The notes beneath the pieces are model-generated. The model was not told the DNA's origin and did not search any database. It worked only from the letters and a program-made list of their open reading frames with translations. Source: Streptomyces sp. Tue6028 (lineage in GTDB: Bacteria; Actinomycetota; Actinomycetes; Streptomycetales; Streptomycetaceae). From it: a stretch of 64,000 nucleotides of DNA. Shown here piece by piece: positions 34,358 through 43,183 of the stretch. How positions within the stretch are numbered: the stretch's first letter is position 1; each line of letters starts with the position of its first letter. The stretch covers positions 174,271 through 238,270 of the forward strand of contig NZ_MLCE01000035.1 of the NCBI RefSeq assembly GCF_002300165.1. The letters are read 5' to 3'. The position numbers and the translations under genes are program-made.

Positions 34358-37063
34358 ATGTCTCACCTTCGCGCACCGGCCGCACGCGCAGACCGTCGTG
34401 AGGGCGGCGGGCGGCACGGACGGCCGGTCGCCCACACCGCCCCGTCGCAGCCCGAGACGCATCTGCGGCCCCAGCTGCTGCGCCTCGCGGTGCTGCCGCC
34501 GACCGCCGTGGCACTGAGCGCGTGCGCGGCCATCCTGTTCATCGTCCGTTCCACCGGAACCCGGCCCGGCCTCGTCCTGTGGGCCGTCCTCGCGGGAGCC
34601 GGCGGCGTCGCCCTGGCCGGAATCCTGATCGCCGCCGTGGCGGCCGGCCGCGCCGCCAGGTCCGTACGGGACCGCGTCGGCGCACTGCGGCGCAGCAGCG
34701 CCCGCACCGAGAACGAACTGCGCGCCCTCGTCGAAGGACTGCGCCGTGGCGAGAGCCCGCCCGCGCGCAAGACTCGCCGTCAACTCCCCGCGCACGCCGA
34801 CGACTTCGATCTGCTCGCCGCCGACCTCTCCCGCGCCCACGACGGTGCCGTCGCCGCCGTCGTGCAGGCCGCCCAGCTCTCCAGCCGGACGGGCAGCGAA
34901 CAGAAGGTCGAGGTCTTCGTCAACCTGGCCCGGCGCCTCCAGTCGCTCGTGCACCGGGAGATCTCGATCCTCGACGAGCTGGAGAACGAGATCGAGGACC
35001 CCGACCTGCTCAAAGGGCTCTTCCACGTCGACCACCTGGCCACCCGCATCCGCCGCCACGCCGAGAACCTCGCCGTGCTGGGCGGTGCCGTTTCACGCCG
35101 CCAGTGGAGCAACCCGGTCTCCATGACCGAGGTGCTGCGGTCCGCGATCGCCGAGGTCGAGCAGTACTCCCGGGTCAAACTGGTGCCCCCCATCGACGGC
35201 ACCCTGCGCGGGCACGCGGTCGCCGACGTCATCCATCTGCTGGCCGAACTCGTCGAGAACGCCACGGTGTTCTCGGCCCCGCACACCCAAGTGCTGCTGC
35301 GCGCCGGCCTCGTCACCTCCGGCCTCGCCGTCGAGGTCGAGGACCGCGGCCTCGGCATGCCCGTGGACGAGCAGAACAAGATGAACGCGCTCCTCACCGA
35401 CCCCGACCAGGTCAACGTCGCCAGCCTGCTCCAGGACGGCCGGATCGGCCTGTACGTCGTCTCGCAACTGGCCCGGCGGCACGGCATCCACGTCCGCCTC
35501 CAGAGCAACATCTACGGCGGCGTCCAGGCCGTGCTCGTCGTCCCGCAGGAACTGCTCGGCAGCGCCCCGGGCGAGCCAGGGGCGCTGCAGCAGGGGCGGC
35601 CCGACGCGACGGGAAGGGGACCGCGCCCCGCGACGGCGGACCCGAACCCCCGTCCCGCACCGGCGGGTCCGGCCACGCAGCCCGTGCCCGCACCCGCGGG
35701 TGCCCGGGTGGTGGCGCCCGTGCCCCGGCAGGCACAGCGGGAGCAGCCGCCCCCGCGCGTCCCGCAGGCCCGGCCCGGCGGTGCCCCCGCACCGCTCCCC
35801 GTACGCGGGACCCGGGCGGCGCGGCCCAACCCGGCGGACGCCGTGCCCGGCATCCGACCGGAGGACCGGCACACCGTCGCGGAGAACGTGACCGCGCCGC
35901 CCACGCCACGCGTCGGGACCGTGCGCGGCACCATGGGCAAACCCCAACTGCCCAGGCGGCGGGCCCAGGAGCACATCGCGCCCCAGCTGCGTGACGGGCC
36001 GGCCCCGCGTCAGGACCCCGAGTTCGTCGCCGGCCACGACCCGGGGCTGATGGCCGCCTTCCAGCGGGGCATCGGGCTCGCGGAGGCCGCGCACGCCGAG
36101 GCGGCACGCAGGGAGGAACCGCCCGCGGACCGGCCGCACCTGGACCTGGTCCGCACGGACCTGCCGACGCCCCGGGCAGCGGGCGCCGCGGATCCCGTGA
36201 CCGGCGGCGACCACCACGCAAGCCTCGGAGGCACGGGTCTCGGCAGCGAGGGTCCTGGGAACGGCGGCTTCCCTTACGCGGGTCTCGGCAGCGAAGGTCC
36301 CGTGAACGGCGGCGCCCATTACGCCGGTCTCGGCAGCGAAGGTCCCGGTCGCGCAGACCCCGGCGGCGCGGACGCCCACCACACGGGTCTGGGGACCGCG
36401 GGTCCCGGTCATGCGAACCCCGGCGGCGCGGACGCCCACCACACGGGCCTCGGCAGCGCGGGCCCCGGGAACGGCGGCGACCATCCCGCGGTCCTCGGGA
36501 ACGCGGGCGCGGGTCACGCGAACGTCGGGAACGTGGGCCGCTGGGTCCGGGAGGCCGGTCCCGCGGATCTCGGGAGCATCGACGCCGGCCGCCCGCACCT
36601 GGGGAACACGGGTGCCGGCGGGACGGACCTCCGGAACGCGGGTGCGAGCCACGCAGGGCTCGGGAGCATCGACGCCGGCCACCCGCACCTGGGGAACACG
36701 GACGCAGGCCAGGCGGACCTCCGGAACACGGGCGGCAACCACGCAGGGCTCGGGAGCATCGACGCCGGCCACCCGCACCACGGAAACGCGGGCACCGGCC
36801 ATGCGGAGTTCGCGGGCACCGGCCATACGGGGTCCGCGGGCACCGGCCATAGGGAGTCCGCGGGCACCCGCAGCGGGCTCGCGGAGGAGTCGGCCACGGC
36901 ACACATGGCCGAAGCGCCCACGACGCACGGGCCGGCGCCGTACGGGACACGACACACGACGTACGCGCCGGCACCGCACGAGACACAGGGGACACGGCAC
37001 ACCCTGCCCACGCCCGGACACGACCTCGCTCCCCGGCACGACGGGAGCGCTCCGGCCGGATGA
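34358..37063 (+). CDS. Conservon sensor-like ATPase (CvnA type) with long repetitive tail
   Basis: This 901-residue membrane protein has two hydrophobic helices (about residues 37-60 and 67-93), a coiled helical region, and a histidine-kinase-like ATPase domain (about 255-400; N box HLLAELVENATVFSAPH, G1 VEDRGLGMPVDE, G2 GRIGLYVVSQLARRHG). Conservon CvnA proteins combine this ATPase with roadblock, DUF742 and GTPase partners at the membrane. It lacks the large extracellular sensor domain of many members. From about residue 620 on it is low-complexity, Gly/His/Asn-rich, with three 30-residue repeats. ATG 34358 follows GAGGA; ATG 34328 is an alternative. Confidence 0.88.
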   Translation: MSHLRAPAARADRREGGGRHGRPVAHTAPSQPETHLRPQLLRLAVLPPTAVALSACAAILFIVRSTGTRPGLVLWAVLAGAGGVALAGILIAAVAAGRAARSVRDRVGALRRSSARTENELRALVEGLRRGESPPARKTRRQLPAHADDFDLLAADLSRAHDGAVAAVVQAAQLSSRTGSEQKVEVFVNLARRLQSLVHREISILDELENEIEDPDLLKGLFHVDHLATRIRRHAENLAVLGGAVSRRQWSNPVSMTEVLRSAIAEVEQYSRVKLVPPIDGTLRGHAVADVIHLLAELVENATVFSAPHTQVLLRAGLVTSGLAVEVEDRGLGMPVDEQNKMNALLTDPDQVNVASLLQDGRIGLYVVSQLARRHGIHVRLQSNIYGGVQAVLVVPQELLGSAPGEPGALQQGRPDATGRGPRPATADPNPRPAPAGPATQPVPAPAGARVVAPVPRQAQREQPPPRVPQARPGGAPAPLPVRGTRAARPNPADAVPGIRPEDRHTVAENVTAPPTPRVGTVRGTMGKPQLPRRRAQEHIAPQLRDGPAPRQDPEFVAGHDPGLMAAFQRGIGLAEAAHAEAARREEPPADRPHLDLVRTDLPTPRAAGAADPVTGGDHHASLGGTGLGSEGPGNGGFPYAGLGSEGPVNGGAHYAGLGSEGPGRADPGGADAHHTGLGTAGPGHANPGGADAHHTGLGSAGPGNGGDHPAVLGNAGAGHANVGNVGRWVREAGPADLGSIDAGRPHLGNTGAGGTDLRNAGASHAGLGSIDAGHPHLGNTDAGQADLRNTGGNHAGLGSIDAGHPHHGNAGTGHAEFAGTGHTGSAGTGHRESAGTRSGLAEESATAHMAEAPTTHGPAPYGTRHTTYAPAPHETQGTRHTLPTPGHDLAPRHDGSAPAG
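36569..36810. repeat. 90-bp in-frame tandem repeat in the CvnA tail
   Basis: CTCGGGAGCATCGACGCCGG recurs at 36569, 36659 and 36749, an exact 90-bp period with about 2.7 copies. The unit encodes LGSIDAGHPHLGNTDAG followed by a variable ADLRNTG..HAG part. Shorter related repeats (GLGSEGPGNGG, ADAHHTGLG) extend from about 36230. Confidence 0.9.
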
Positions 37064-37131
37064 CCAGCCCCCCCACCACCCCCACCCCCTGCGCTCCCGC
37101 AGGCCTTCGTACCCCAAGGAGTCGATCCACC

Positions 37132-37566
37132 ATGGCGAGCGATGCGCCGACCGGCCTCGTGTCCGACCTCGACTGGCTGATGAGCGGACTCGTACAGCGC
37201 GTGCCCCACACCACGAGCGCCGTACTGCTGTCCTGCGACGGGCTCGTGAAGTCGGTCCACGGTCTCGACCCGGACAGCGCCGACCACATGGCGGCGCTCG
37301 CCTCCGGCCTCTACTCCCTCGGCCGCAGCGCGGGCGTCCGCTTCGGGGACGGCGGCGACGTACGCCAGGTCGTCGTCGAACTCGACTCGACCCTGCTGTT
37401 CGTCTCCACCGCGGGCTCCGGCACCTGTCTCGCCGTGCTCGCCGGACGCGAGGCCGACGCGGCGGTGCTCGGCTACGAGATGGCGATGCTGGTCAAGAGC
37501 GTCCGCCCCTACCTGATGACCGCGCCCCGGCAGCACTCCGTCGAACCCCCGGCGATGAGGCCTTGA
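37132..37566 (+). CDS. Roadblock/LC7 domain protein (CvnB type)
   Basis: This 144-residue roadblock protein (LDWLMSGLVQRVPHTTSAVLLSCDGLVKSV onward, with the mid segment VVELDSTLLFVSTAGSGTCLAVLA) is the second conservon component. In this family it acts as a scaffold or GTPase-activating partner of CvnD. ATG 37132 follows AAGGAG and gives the conserved MASDAPTGL start; an ATG at 37060 overlapping the CvnA stop would add 24 residues and cannot be excluded. Confidence 0.92.
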   Translation: MASDAPTGLVSDLDWLMSGLVQRVPHTTSAVLLSCDGLVKSVHGLDPDSADHMAALASGLYSLGRSAGVRFGDGGDVRQVVVELDSTLLFVSTAGSGTCLAVLAGREADAAVLGYEMAMLVKSVRPYLMTAPRQHSVEPPAMRP

Positions 37567-37568
37567 GC

Positions 37569-37940
37569 GTGGCCGCGGCCGGGGACGGGCCTTGGCTCGA
37601 CGACGCGGCCGGACGCTTGGTGCGTCCCTACACGGTCAGCAACGGCCGGACCCGGCCGACGACCGCGCTCGACCTCCTGTCCCAGGTGATGGCCACCGGG
37701 GCGACCCCCCTCGGCTACCTCGGCCCTGAACACACCCAGGCACTGGAACGGTGCCGGGCACCCGTCTCGGTCGCGGAGATCGCCGCCCACCTGCGGCTTC
37801 CGGCGGTGGTCACCAAGGTGCTGCTGTCCGACCTCGTCGACTGCGGGGCGCTCACCACGAAGCCCCCGGAGTTCCACCACAACCCCACTGACCGGTCTCT
37901 TCTGGAGGCAGTGCTCGATGGACTACGACGACAGCTCTGA
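37569..37940 (+). CDS. DUF742 protein (CvnC type)
   Basis: This 123-residue protein has the DUF742 winged-helix-like fold: WLDDAAGRLVRPYTVSNGRT, then VSVAEIAAHLRLPAVVTKVLLSDL resembling a helix-turn-helix, and LLEAVLDGLRRQL at the end. In conservons this component may bind DNA or bridge the GTPase to its target. Start is GTG 37569 (a TTG at 37563 overlaps the CvnB stop). It overlaps the GTPase gene by 23 bp. Confidence 0.9.
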   Translation: MAAAGDGPWLDDAAGRLVRPYTVSNGRTRPTTALDLLSQVMATGATPLGYLGPEHTQALERCRAPVSVAEIAAHLRLPAVVTKVLLSDLVDCGALTTKPPEFHHNPTDRSLLEAVLDGLRRQL

Positions 37941-38517
37941 CCCGTTCCCCACCGCGCTGAAGATCCTGGTGGCGGGAGGGTTCGGGGTCGGCAAGACGAC
38001 CTTCGTCGGAGCGGTGAGCGAGATCGCACCGCTCAGCACGGAGGAGCTGCTCACCACGGTCAGTGCCGCGACCGACAATCTCGACGGCATCGAGAACAAG
38101 GTCGAGACGACCGTCGCGATGGACTTCGGGCGCATCAGCCTCGACCCGGAACACACGCTCTACTTGTTCGGCACCCCCGGGCAGGAGCGGTTCTGGTTCA
38201 TGTGGGACGAGCTCTCCGAGGGCGCGCTCGGCGCGGTGATCCTCGCCGACACCCGCCGACTGGAGGACTCCTTCGCGGCCGTCGACTTCTTCGAGCAGCG
38301 CGGTCTCGGATTCATCGTCGCGGTCAACGAGTTCGACGGTTCCTACCGCTACGACCCCGAGGAGGTGCGCGCGGCCATCGACCTCGACCCCGAGATCCCC
38401 GTGGTGCGCTGCGACGCCCGGATCTCCAGTTCGGGCGTGCAGACCCTGCTCACCCTGGTCCGGCACCTGCTCGCCCACGCGCCCTCCCACGCTCCGAGCC
38501 ACGGGGCCCACACATGA
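37918..38517 (+). CDS. Conservon small GTPase (CvnD type)
   Basis: This 199-residue Ras-like GTPase has the P-loop GGFGVGKTT (residues 20-28), G3 FGTPGQERF and G4 NEFD. It is the output switch of the conservon, cycling between GDP and GTP under control of the roadblock and ATPase partners. The C-terminus ends in a His/Ser-rich repeat (APSHAPSHGAHT) that belongs to the 32-bp DNA repeat that continues downstream. The stop overlaps the first of two tiny ORFs. Confidence 0.93.
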   Translation: MDYDDSSDPFPTALKILVAGGFGVGKTTFVGAVSEIAPLSTEELLTTVSAATDNLDGIENKVETTVAMDFGRISLDPEHTLYLFGTPGQERFWFMWDELSEGALGAVILADTRRLEDSFAAVDFFEQRGLGFIVAVNEFDGSYRYDPEEVRAAIDLDPEIPVVRCDARISSSGVQTLLTLVRHLLAHAPSHAPSHGAHT

Positions 38518-38549
38518 CGCACCCGCCACGTCACGGAGCCCACGCATGA
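38514..38549 (+). CDS. Possible 11-residue micro-ORF 1 between cvnD and the GAF gene
   Basis: MTHPPRHGAHA, start overlapping the GTPase stop (ATGA) and stop overlapping the next ATG (ATGA). A GGGG stretch precedes it. Translation is unproven; the reading frame arises from a 32-bp tandem repeat. Confidence 0.3.
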   Translation: MTHPPRHGAHA

Positions 38550-38581
38550 CGCCATTCCCGAGCCACGGAGCACGCAGATGA
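38546..38581 (+). CDS. Possible 11-residue micro-ORF 2 between cvnD and the GAF gene
   Basis: MTPFPSHGARR, with GGAG 7 nt before the ATG, start overlapping micro-ORF 1 and stop overlapping the GAF-gene ATG. The starts at 38514, 38546 and 38578 are exactly 32 bp apart, so each repeat shifts the frame and creates an ATGA link. Confidence 0.3.
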   Translation: MTPFPSHGARR

Positions 38582-39213
38582 GCTACGACCCGCCGCGTCC
38601 GGCCGGTCGTCTGCTGCTGACGCCGGAGGACAAGGACGCGCCGGCCCGGGTGCGGCGGCTGCGTCTGCTGGGGCTGGGCACGTACGCGGAACCCGCCTTC
38701 GACGCCTTCGCCGACCGCCTCGCGGACGTCGCCGCGGTGCCGTACGCCATGGTCAACTTCATCGACGAACAGCGGCAGTTCTTCGCCGGCCTGCACACCC
38801 CGGACGGCAACGTGACGGGCGTCGCGCCGGCCGTGCCGGACACCGGGGACGGCGTCGCGGCGACCACGGGCGCCACGGCCGCCGCCGAGCCCGGCACGGA
38901 CCCCGCGGTCGGGCGCTACCGGAGCCGCGACTTCGGCTACTGCCCCCACGTGGTGGTCCGCCGCAAGGCGCTCGTCCTGGAGGACGTCTGCGACTACCCG
39001 CGGTTCGCCGGCAACGCGGTCGTCGACGAGATCGGCGTCCGCTCCTACCTCGGCGCCCCGCTCATCGACCGCACCGGCATCGCCCTCGGCACGATCTGCG
39101 CCGTCGACGTCGAGCCGCGCCCGTGGGGGAAGGCGGGCCTGGAGACCATCAAGGCGATGGCCGCGGAACTCGTCGAGCAGATCGGACGACGGGAGGACGG
39201 GCGGACCCTGTGA
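38578..39213 (+). CDS. GAF domain protein, conservon-linked
   Basis: This 211-residue protein is a single GAF domain (AFADRLADVAAVPYAMVNFIDEQRQFFAG onward to SYLGAPLIDRTGIALGTICAVD). GAF domains bind small ligands or haem and sense redox or metabolites. An Ala/Thr-rich loop of about 35 residues (residues about 78-112) separates strands. Its ATG is joined by the micro-ORF chain to the conservon GTPase, suggesting it is a fifth member that supplies or receives a signal. The ligand is unknown. Confidence 0.88.
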   Translation: MSYDPPRPAGRLLLTPEDKDAPARVRRLRLLGLGTYAEPAFDAFADRLADVAAVPYAMVNFIDEQRQFFAGLHTPDGNVTGVAPAVPDTGDGVAATTGATAAAEPGTDPAVGRYRSRDFGYCPHVVVRRKALVLEDVCDYPRFAGNAVVDEIGVRSYLGAPLIDRTGIALGTICAVDVEPRPWGKAGLETIKAMAAELVEQIGRREDGRTL

Positions 39214-39227
39214 GGGTGCTCCGGCGT

Positions 39228-39310
39228 CGCGGCCCGGCGTCGTTCGGCGTCGCGGCCCGGAGTCGGGCGGGGCACGGCCCACAGTCGGTCGGGGCACGGC
39301 CCACGAAGGA
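39228..39310. repeat. Short direct repeats in the gap before the oxidoreductase gene
   Basis: GGCGTCGCGGCCCGG occurs twice, then TCGGTCGGGGCACGGCCCAC-type units twice, in a 216-bp non-coding gap. They look like slippage products with no evident role. An A/G-rich ribosome-binding site (CGGAAAGG) precedes the next ATG. Confidence 0.55.
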
Positions 39311-39429
39311 CGCAGGTGACGCGCGGCCCGGCGGCGGTCGAATTCCGGCGCCCCGCGGGAGGTTGAGCGTGCCCCCGCCGAGGAACGCTTGCGCCCGGAC
39401 CTCCTCGACACCGCACGGAAAGGCACACC

Positions 39430-40623
39430 ATGACCGATCTGCGTCTCGGTGCCCTCGGCTTCGGACTGCGCGGCTCCCTCGCACGCGTCGCCCACCGCCC
39501 CGGCCGGGGCTCGCGCGTGACCGTCGTCGCCGAGCACGATCCGGCACAGCGGGACCGCGCCGCCGACCACATTCCCGGCGTCCGTACCGTCGACGACCAC
39601 CACAAGGTCCTCGACGACCCCGACGTCGACGCCGTGCTCGTCCTCACCCCGGACCACACGCACGCCGACATCGCCTGCCGGGCGCTGCGTGCCGGAAAGC
39701 CCGTCCTCGTCGAGAAGCCCCTGGACATCACGATCGAGCGCTGCGACCTGATCCTGCGCACCGCCTTCGAGACGGGCACCCGCCTGTACGTCGGTCACAA
39801 CATGCGCCACATGCCGGTGATCCGTCTGATGCGCGACATCGTGGCGCGCGGCGGGATCGGCAGGGTCAAGACCGTGTGGGTGCGCCACTTCGTCGGCTAC
39901 GGAGGGGACTGGTACTTCAAGGACTGGCACGCCGAACGGCGGTGCACCACCGGCCTGTTGCTGCAGAAGGGCGCCCACGACATCGACGTGCTGCACTGGC
40001 TGGCCGACGGTTTCACCGAACGGGTGCAGGCACTCGGCGACCTCATGGTGTACGGGGACAACCCGCACCGCCGGGCCCCGGGGGAACCCAAGACGGACGA
40101 CTGGTACACGAAGGACGGCCACTGGCCCGCGCACACCCAGCGTTCGTTGAACCCGGTCATCGACGTCGAGGACGTGTCGCTGGTCAACATGCGCCTCGAC
40201 AACGGAGTGCTCGCGGCCTACCAGCAGTGCCACTTCACCCCCGACTACTGGCGCAACTACACCGTCATCGGCGACGCCGGGCGTCTGGAGAACTTCGGGG
40301 ACGGCCCCGGCGCCGTGGTGAAGGTGTGGAACAGCCGGCGCTCCGGACAGCGGGACCGGGCCGACGCCGAGCACCCCGTGCCCGCGGTGGACGAGGACGC
40401 CGAGCACGGTGGCGCGGACCCCCTGCTGATCGACGAGTTCCTGCGGTTCGTCCGTGACGGAGGGCGTACCGACACCTCCCCGGTCGCCGCGCGCATGGCG
40501 GTGGCGGCGGGATTTCGTGCCACGCAGTCGCTGCGGGACGGCGGCACCCCGCTCGACGTGCCCCCGCTCGACCCGGAACTGGTCGCCTACTTCGAGCGGG
40601 GACAGGTCCGCGAGGAGGCGTGA
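39430..40623 (+). CDS. Gfo/Idh/MocA family oxidoreductase
   Basis: This 397-residue NAD(P)-dependent sugar or cyclitol dehydrogenase has an N-terminal Rossmann domain (LRLGALGFGLRGSLARVAHR) and the family motif VEKPLDIT near residue 97 carrying the catalytic lysine. KGAHDIDVLHWLADG provides the active-site histidine. The substrate is unknown; a sugar or inositol is typical. It stands between the conservon and tdh with its own gaps on each side. ATG 39430 is preceded by AAAGG. Confidence 0.9.
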   Translation: MTDLRLGALGFGLRGSLARVAHRPGRGSRVTVVAEHDPAQRDRAADHIPGVRTVDDHHKVLDDPDVDAVLVLTPDHTHADIACRALRAGKPVLVEKPLDITIERCDLILRTAFETGTRLYVGHNMRHMPVIRLMRDIVARGGIGRVKTVWVRHFVGYGGDWYFKDWHAERRCTTGLLLQKGAHDIDVLHWLADGFTERVQALGDLMVYGDNPHRRAPGEPKTDDWYTKDGHWPAHTQRSLNPVIDVEDVSLVNMRLDNGVLAAYQQCHFTPDYWRNYTVIGDAGRLENFGDGPGAVVKVWNSRRSGQRDRADAEHPVPAVDEDAEHGGADPLLIDEFLRFVRDGGRTDTSPVAARMAVAAGFRATQSLRDGGTPLDVPPLDPELVAYFERGQVREEA

Positions 40624-40769
40624 AGGAAAGCTGGGGCCGCGCTTAAGAAAACCTCGATGGACCAGGAGCACCTGCGTACGGCAGATTTCTCGGGGAATTC
40701 ACCCCTCTCCCCGGACCGGGCTCCTTCGGCGTGCCCTGCCCCGGGAACCTCACCCACAGGAGCCGTCGC

Positions 40770-41798
40770 GTGAAGGCGCTGGTCAAGGAGAAGGCGGAGC
40801 CCGGACTCTGGCTCACGGACGTCCCGGAGCCGCAGGCCGGCCCCGGCGACGTACTGATCAAGGTCCTCAGGACCGGTATCTGCGGCACCGACCTGCACAT
40901 CCGCAACTGGGACGGCTGGGCGCAGCAGGCCGTCAGCACGCCCCTGGTGCTCGGCCACGAGTTCGTCGGCGAGGTCGTCGAGACCGGCCGTGACGTCGCC
41001 GACATCCAGGTCGGCGACCGGGTCAGCGGCGAGGGCCACCTGGTCTGCGGCAAGTGCCGCAACTGTCTGGCCGGACGCCGTCACCTCTGCCGGGCCACGG
41101 TCGGCCTCGGCGTCGGCCGCGACGGAGCGTTCGCCGAGTACGTCGTCCTGCCCGCGTCCAACGTCTGGGTGCACCGCGTCCCCGTCGACCTCGACGTCGC
41201 CGCGATCTTCGACCCCTTCGGCAACGCCGTGCACACGGCGCTGTCCTTCCCGCTGGTCGGCGAGGACGTCCTGATCACCGGCGCGGGCCCGATCGGTCTG
41301 ATGGCCGCCGCCGTGGCCCGCCACGCGGGAGCCCGCAACGTCGTGATCACCGACGTCAGCGAGGAGCGCCTGGAACTCGCCCGCAAGATCGGCGTGAGCC
41401 TGGCCCTCGACGTCTCGGAGGCGACGATCGCCGACGGTCAGCGCGAGCTGGGTCTGCGCGAGGGCTTCGACATCGGCCTGGAGATGTCCGGCCGCCCCGA
41501 GGCGATGCGCGACATGATCGCCAACATGACGCACGGCGGCCGGATCGCCATGCTCGGCCTGCCGTCGCAGGAGTTCCCGGTCGACTGGTCCCGGATCGTC
41601 ACCTCCATGATCACGATCAAGGGCATCTACGGCCGCGAGATGTTCGAGACCTGGTACGCCATGTCGGTCCTCCTCGAAGGCGGACTCGACCTCGCCCCCG
41701 TGATCACCGGCCGCTACGGCTTCCGCGACTACGAGTCGGCCTTCGCCGACGCGGCGAGCGGCCGCGGCGGCAAGGTCATCCTCGACTGGACCGCCTGA
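40770..41798 (+). CDS. tdh: L-threonine 3-dehydrogenase
   Basis: This 342-residue zinc alcohol-dehydrogenase family enzyme oxidises threonine to 2-amino-3-ketobutyrate. The catalytic zinc region is TGICGTDLHIRNWD and GHEFVGEV, the structural zinc cluster CGKCRNCLAGRRHLC, and the NAD motif GAGPIGLMAAAVA. GTG 40770 follows ACAGGAG; the in-frame ATG at 40731 is too far from the conserved start. The next gene, kbl, uses its product, so the two form the threonine-to-glycine route even with a 160-bp gap. Confidence 0.94.
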   Translation: MKALVKEKAEPGLWLTDVPEPQAGPGDVLIKVLRTGICGTDLHIRNWDGWAQQAVSTPLVLGHEFVGEVVETGRDVADIQVGDRVSGEGHLVCGKCRNCLAGRRHLCRATVGLGVGRDGAFAEYVVLPASNVWVHRVPVDLDVAAIFDPFGNAVHTALSFPLVGEDVLITGAGPIGLMAAAVARHAGARNVVITDVSEERLELARKIGVSLALDVSEATIADGQRELGLREGFDIGLEMSGRPEAMRDMIANMTHGGRIAMLGLPSQEFPVDWSRIVTSMITIKGIYGREMFETWYAMSVLLEGGLDLAPVITGRYGFRDYESAFADAASGRGGKVILDWTA

Positions 41799-41958
41799 TC
41801 TCCGGCTCGGTTCGCCTCCGGGGCGCACAAGCCTGTGCCGAGAGCCCGACCGTGCCCAGCCCTTCGGGCCTCCGCGCGCTCGCCCTCTCGACCCACGTGC
41901 GCCCCTCCGGCCCACTCGCCCCTTGCACCTGCGCCCCCTGCACTTGATGGAGCCCCTT

Positions 41959-43152
41959 ATGTTCGACTCCGTACGCGACGATCTCCGCGCCACCCTCGAC
42001 GAGATCCGCGCCGCGGGCCTGCACAAGCCCGAGCGGGTCATCGGCAGCCCGCAGTCCGCGACGGTGAACGTCACCGCCGGCGGTCGCCCCGGCGAGGTCC
42101 TCAACTTCTGCGCCAACAACTACCTCGGCCTCGCCGACCACCCCGACGTCGTCGCGGCAGCCCACGAGGCGCTCGACCGCTGGGGCTACGGCATGGCCTC
42201 CGTGCGGTTCATCTGCGGCACGCAGGAGGTGCACAAGGAGCTGGAGGCGCGGCTGTCCGCGTTCCTCGGCCAGGAGGACACGATCCTCTACTCCTCCTGC
42301 TTCGACGCCAACGGCGGCGTCTTCGAGACCCTGCTCGGCGCCGAGGACGCGGTCATCTCCGACGCCCTCAACCACGCCTCGATCATCGACGGCATCCGCC
42401 TGTCCAAGGCGCGCCGCTTCCGGTACGCGAACCGTGACATGGCCGACCTGGAGGCCCAGCTCAAGGCGGCCTCGGACGCCCGCCGCCGGCTGATCGTCAC
42501 CGACGGCGTCTTCTCGATGGACGGCTATGTCGCGCCGCTGCAGGAGATCTGCGACCTCGCCGACCGCTACGACGCCATGGTCATGGTCGACGACTCGCAC
42601 GCCGTCGGCTTCGTCGGCCCCGGCGGACGCGGCACGCCCGAGCTGCACGGCGTCATGGACCGCGTCGACATCATCACGGGCACCCTCGGCAAGGCGCTCG
42701 GCGGCGCCTCCGGCGGCTACGTGGCCGCCCGCGCCGAGATCGTCGCGCTGCTGCGCCAGCGTTCGCGCCCGTACCTCTTCTCGAACACGCTCGCCCCGGT
42801 GATCGCGGCGGCCTCGCTCAAGGTGCTCGACCTGCTGGAGTCGGCCGACGACCTGCGGATCAGGCTCGCCGAGAACACCGCGCTGTTCCGTTCCCGGATG
42901 ACCGAGGAGGGCTTCGACGTCCTTCCCGGCGACCACGCGATCGCCCCCGTCATGATCGGGGACGCGGCCGTCGCCGGACGCATGGCGGAGCTCCTCCTGG
43001 AACGGGGTGTCTACGTGATCGGCTTCTCGTACCCGGTCGTTCCGCAGGGCCAGGCGCGCATCCGGGTGCAGCTGTCGGCCGCGCACTCGACCGAGGACGT
43101 GAACCGCGCGGTGGACGCCTTCGTGGCGGCCCGCGCGGAACTCGACGGCTGA
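41959..43152 (+). CDS. kbl: Glycine C-acetyltransferase (2-amino-3-ketobutyrate CoA ligase)
   Basis: This 397-residue PLP enzyme of the alpha-oxoamine synthase family cleaves 2-amino-3-ketobutyrate with CoA to glycine and acetyl-CoA. The PLP lysine is in TGTLGKALGGASGG, with DDSHAVGF and NNYLGLADHP as family motifs. I chose ATG 41959 (GGAG 7 nt upstream), which gives the family's length of about 398; ATG 41947 is also in frame. It pairs with tdh upstream to feed glycine and acetyl-CoA from threonine. Confidence 0.95.
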   Translation: MFDSVRDDLRATLDEIRAAGLHKPERVIGSPQSATVNVTAGGRPGEVLNFCANNYLGLADHPDVVAAAHEALDRWGYGMASVRFICGTQEVHKELEARLSAFLGQEDTILYSSCFDANGGVFETLLGAEDAVISDALNHASIIDGIRLSKARRFRYANRDMADLEAQLKAASDARRRLIVTDGVFSMDGYVAPLQEICDLADRYDAMVMVDDSHAVGFVGPGGRGTPELHGVMDRVDIITGTLGKALGGASGGYVAARAEIVALLRQRSRPYLFSNTLAPVIAAASLKVLDLLESADDLRIRLAENTALFRSRMTEEGFDVLPGDHAIAPVMIGDAAVAGRMAELLLERGVYVIGFSYPVVPQGQARIRVQLSAAHSTEDVNRAVDAFVAARAELDG

Positions 43153-43183
43153 GGAACCCCCGCGACCTGAGAGAATCGGTCGC

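Noticed and set aside
39214..39429. CRISPR-like array in the short direct repeats
   Set aside because: Repeats are degenerate, of unequal length and without spacers of regular size; simple slippage is more likely.
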